DNA of 64,000 nt from a virus. Every line of letters begins with the position of its first letter. Position 1 is the stretch's first letter. Made by a program: the position numbers and the translations under genes. The stretch lies in IMG/VR virus record IMGVR_UViG_3300002131_000090, positions 62,001 to 126,000 of that record; one strand, given 5' to 3'. Shown piece after piece: positions 63,021 to 64,000 of the stretch. The notes under the pieces are model-generated. The model ran no database searches, had not been told where the DNA came from, and worked only from the letters and a program-made list of their open reading frames with translations.

Positions 63021-64000
63021 TTACCTTAAATATGACGGTGGCTTCCATCCACCGGTATTTGCTTCTGTATTGTCACTGTAATTTACTGTTTGATCAGGAC
63101 CTTTTCCAATAGACGCGGTTTTTGCATTATTTACTGTAGCACTACGATATGTTGTTGCTCTATCTATTGCTGCTTGAGTTTGCTGTATTAATCTGTCGTT
63201 AGCGAAGTTTCCTGTTATTCTGTTTATACCACTATCTGTATTATCGTTATTTAAATAAGTTACTGTAATAGGAGATGTTGCTGTATTTGTTGGTCTTGAC
63301 GAAACTGTAATTGTTTTAGCATTAGTTTTAGGAGAAGATTGTCTGCCTGTAGATAATTTAACTGGTTGAGCGTTTAATAAGTCAGTAGAAACACGCCCAC
63401 CTAACGCACCCGCTAAAACACTGTTTAAACTTCCGTTACCTCCTATTATGGCGCCGATTGCACCGCCGATAGTTCCGCCAAACAGTTTACCAGCAATAGC
63501 ACCGCCAATAGCTCCCTTTAAACCGCCGCCGGATAATAATCCTCCAAGTGCTCCGCTGACAGCGCCGCCACCTCCTAACACGCTTCCAAGTGCTCCGCCT
63601 AATGCACCATTTGCTAAGTTAGATTCTAATCCACCTAATGCTTTAGAAAGATTAGCACCTAGCACGCCTGTGCCTTTTGCAAGGTCTAAAGTTCCTACTG
63701 ATATGCCTTTAGCTGAACTAGCAGTTGTAGCAGTTTTTGGTAATGGAGTGTTTGGTGAAACCCAACTTCTTCTTACTGTACTAATTCTTAATCTTGGATC
63801 ACCGACACTGAATGGTATTTTCATAATTTTCACAGTTCCGGCTTGATTACCACCTAATATTTCTATAGTTTTAGTATCAGGATTAAATGCTCTTACAAAG
63901 CCTATATGTGAAGACCCAAACAAACTATCAAGTATTATAATATCGTTTAATCTAATTTCGGCACCGGAATGGAACTTTATAGCATCTCCGTATTTTAAAT
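63021..64000 (-). CDS. Peptidoglycan-hydrolase-like protein, 5' end cut by window edge
   Basis: Open to the window edge; 326 codons visible with the N-terminus missing. The visible start, AIKFHSGAEIRLNDIIILDS then LFGSSHIGFVRAF and IEILGGNQAG, matches the second half of the TIGR02594/CHAP-like NlpC-type peptidase domain (D-I-x-x-L ... GHxGF ... LGGNQ), with the catalytic His in SHIGF; the nucleophile Cys would be beyond the edge. A Gly/Ala-rich segment of about 90 residues (ALGGALGSVLGGGG) follows, then a Thr/Asn-rich tail ending GGWKPPSYLR. Upstream of gp25-like, the place of tail-associated lysozymes in T4-like phages, so a cell-wall-penetrating baseplate-hub role is likely. A TTG at 63923 is an internal codon, not the start. 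Confidence 0.75.
   Translation of the reverse strand, partial: LKYGDAIKFHSGAEIRLNDIIILDSLFGSSHIGFVRAFNPDTKTIEILGGNQAGTVKIMKIPFSVGDPRLRISTVRRSWVSPNTPLPKTATTASSAKGISVGTLDLAKGTGVLGANLSKALGGLESNLANGALGGALGSVLGGGGAVSGALGGLLSGGGLKGAIGGAIAGKLFGGTIGGAIGAIIGGNGSLNSVLAGALGGRVSTDLLNAQPVKLSTGRQSSPKTNAKTITVSSRPTNTATSPITVTYLNNDNTDSGINRITGNFANDRLIQQTQAAIDRATTYRSATVNNAKTASIGKGPDQTVNYSDNTEANTGGWKPPSYLR

Noticed and set aside
63448-63846. 132-codon plus-strand frame, proline-rich
   Set aside because: Antisense of the Gly/Ala-rich segment; composition is the direct complement of GGN/GCN codons.
1-64000. tRNA genes, CRISPR arrays, integrase, transposase or insertion sequences
   Set aside because: None seen by eye on either strand; the direct repeats found are gene 3' ends, not IS termini.

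Overview
The window is almost certainly part of a tailed-phage genome of the T4-like (contractile-tail) type, AT-rich (roughly a third G+C) and marine-looking. The evidence is a baseplate and tail-fibre module (gp25-like, gp6-like, a 4,639-residue wedge or fibre protein, collar-domain fibres), very tight packing with start/stop overlaps (ATGA, TAATG, TTGA, GTGA), and short NATAAATA boxes before several structural genes that match the T4/cyanophage late-promoter form. The host cannot be fixed from the sequence; myophages of cyanobacteria or Pelagibacter are the closest gene-content match I know of (inference). All genes but one lie on the minus strand, so transcription runs from high to low coordinates. 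No tRNA, CRISPR array, integrase or transposase was seen.

Layout, in order of transcription. 64000-37186 is the virion module: a partial peptidoglycan-hydrolase-like protein, gp25-like and gp6-like baseplate wedge proteins, the giant protein, a 203-aa structural protein, three tail-fibre paralogues sharing an N-terminal attachment region, and two smaller paralogous structural proteins. A near-consensus sigma70-type promoter at 37152-37180 then opens a second region.

37130-1 is a large surface- or polymer-modification island: GT-A-like and exostosin-like glycosyltransferases, four SGNH hydrolases, an NAD-dependent epimerase, four 2OG-Fe(II) oxygenases, a sulfotransferase, a class I methyltransferase, an FkbM methyltransferase, a PLP aminotransferase-like protein, two amidinotransferases, a nitroreductase-like protein (the only plus-strand gene) and twelve radical-SAM proteins. 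Nine of the twelve are of the N-terminal twitch-domain type. Two more consensus-like sigma70 promoters (26603-26630 and 3470-3498) lie inside the island. The enzymes look like a tailoring pathway that builds or decorates a sugar, peptide or host-surface polymer; the substrate is not visible in the sequence.

The most unusual structural observation is that at three places a short copy of the 3' end of an upstream gene recurs downstream, with one or several cargo genes between the two copies: the rSAM tail at 2352-2408 and 851-922 around a B12-type rSAM gene; the methyltransferase tail at 20962-21052 and 20163-20253 around a sulfotransferase gene; and the SPASM-rSAM tail at 18843-18875 and 16330-16362 around four genes. 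This suggests cargo genes are gained or exchanged by recombination at conserved gene 3' ends.
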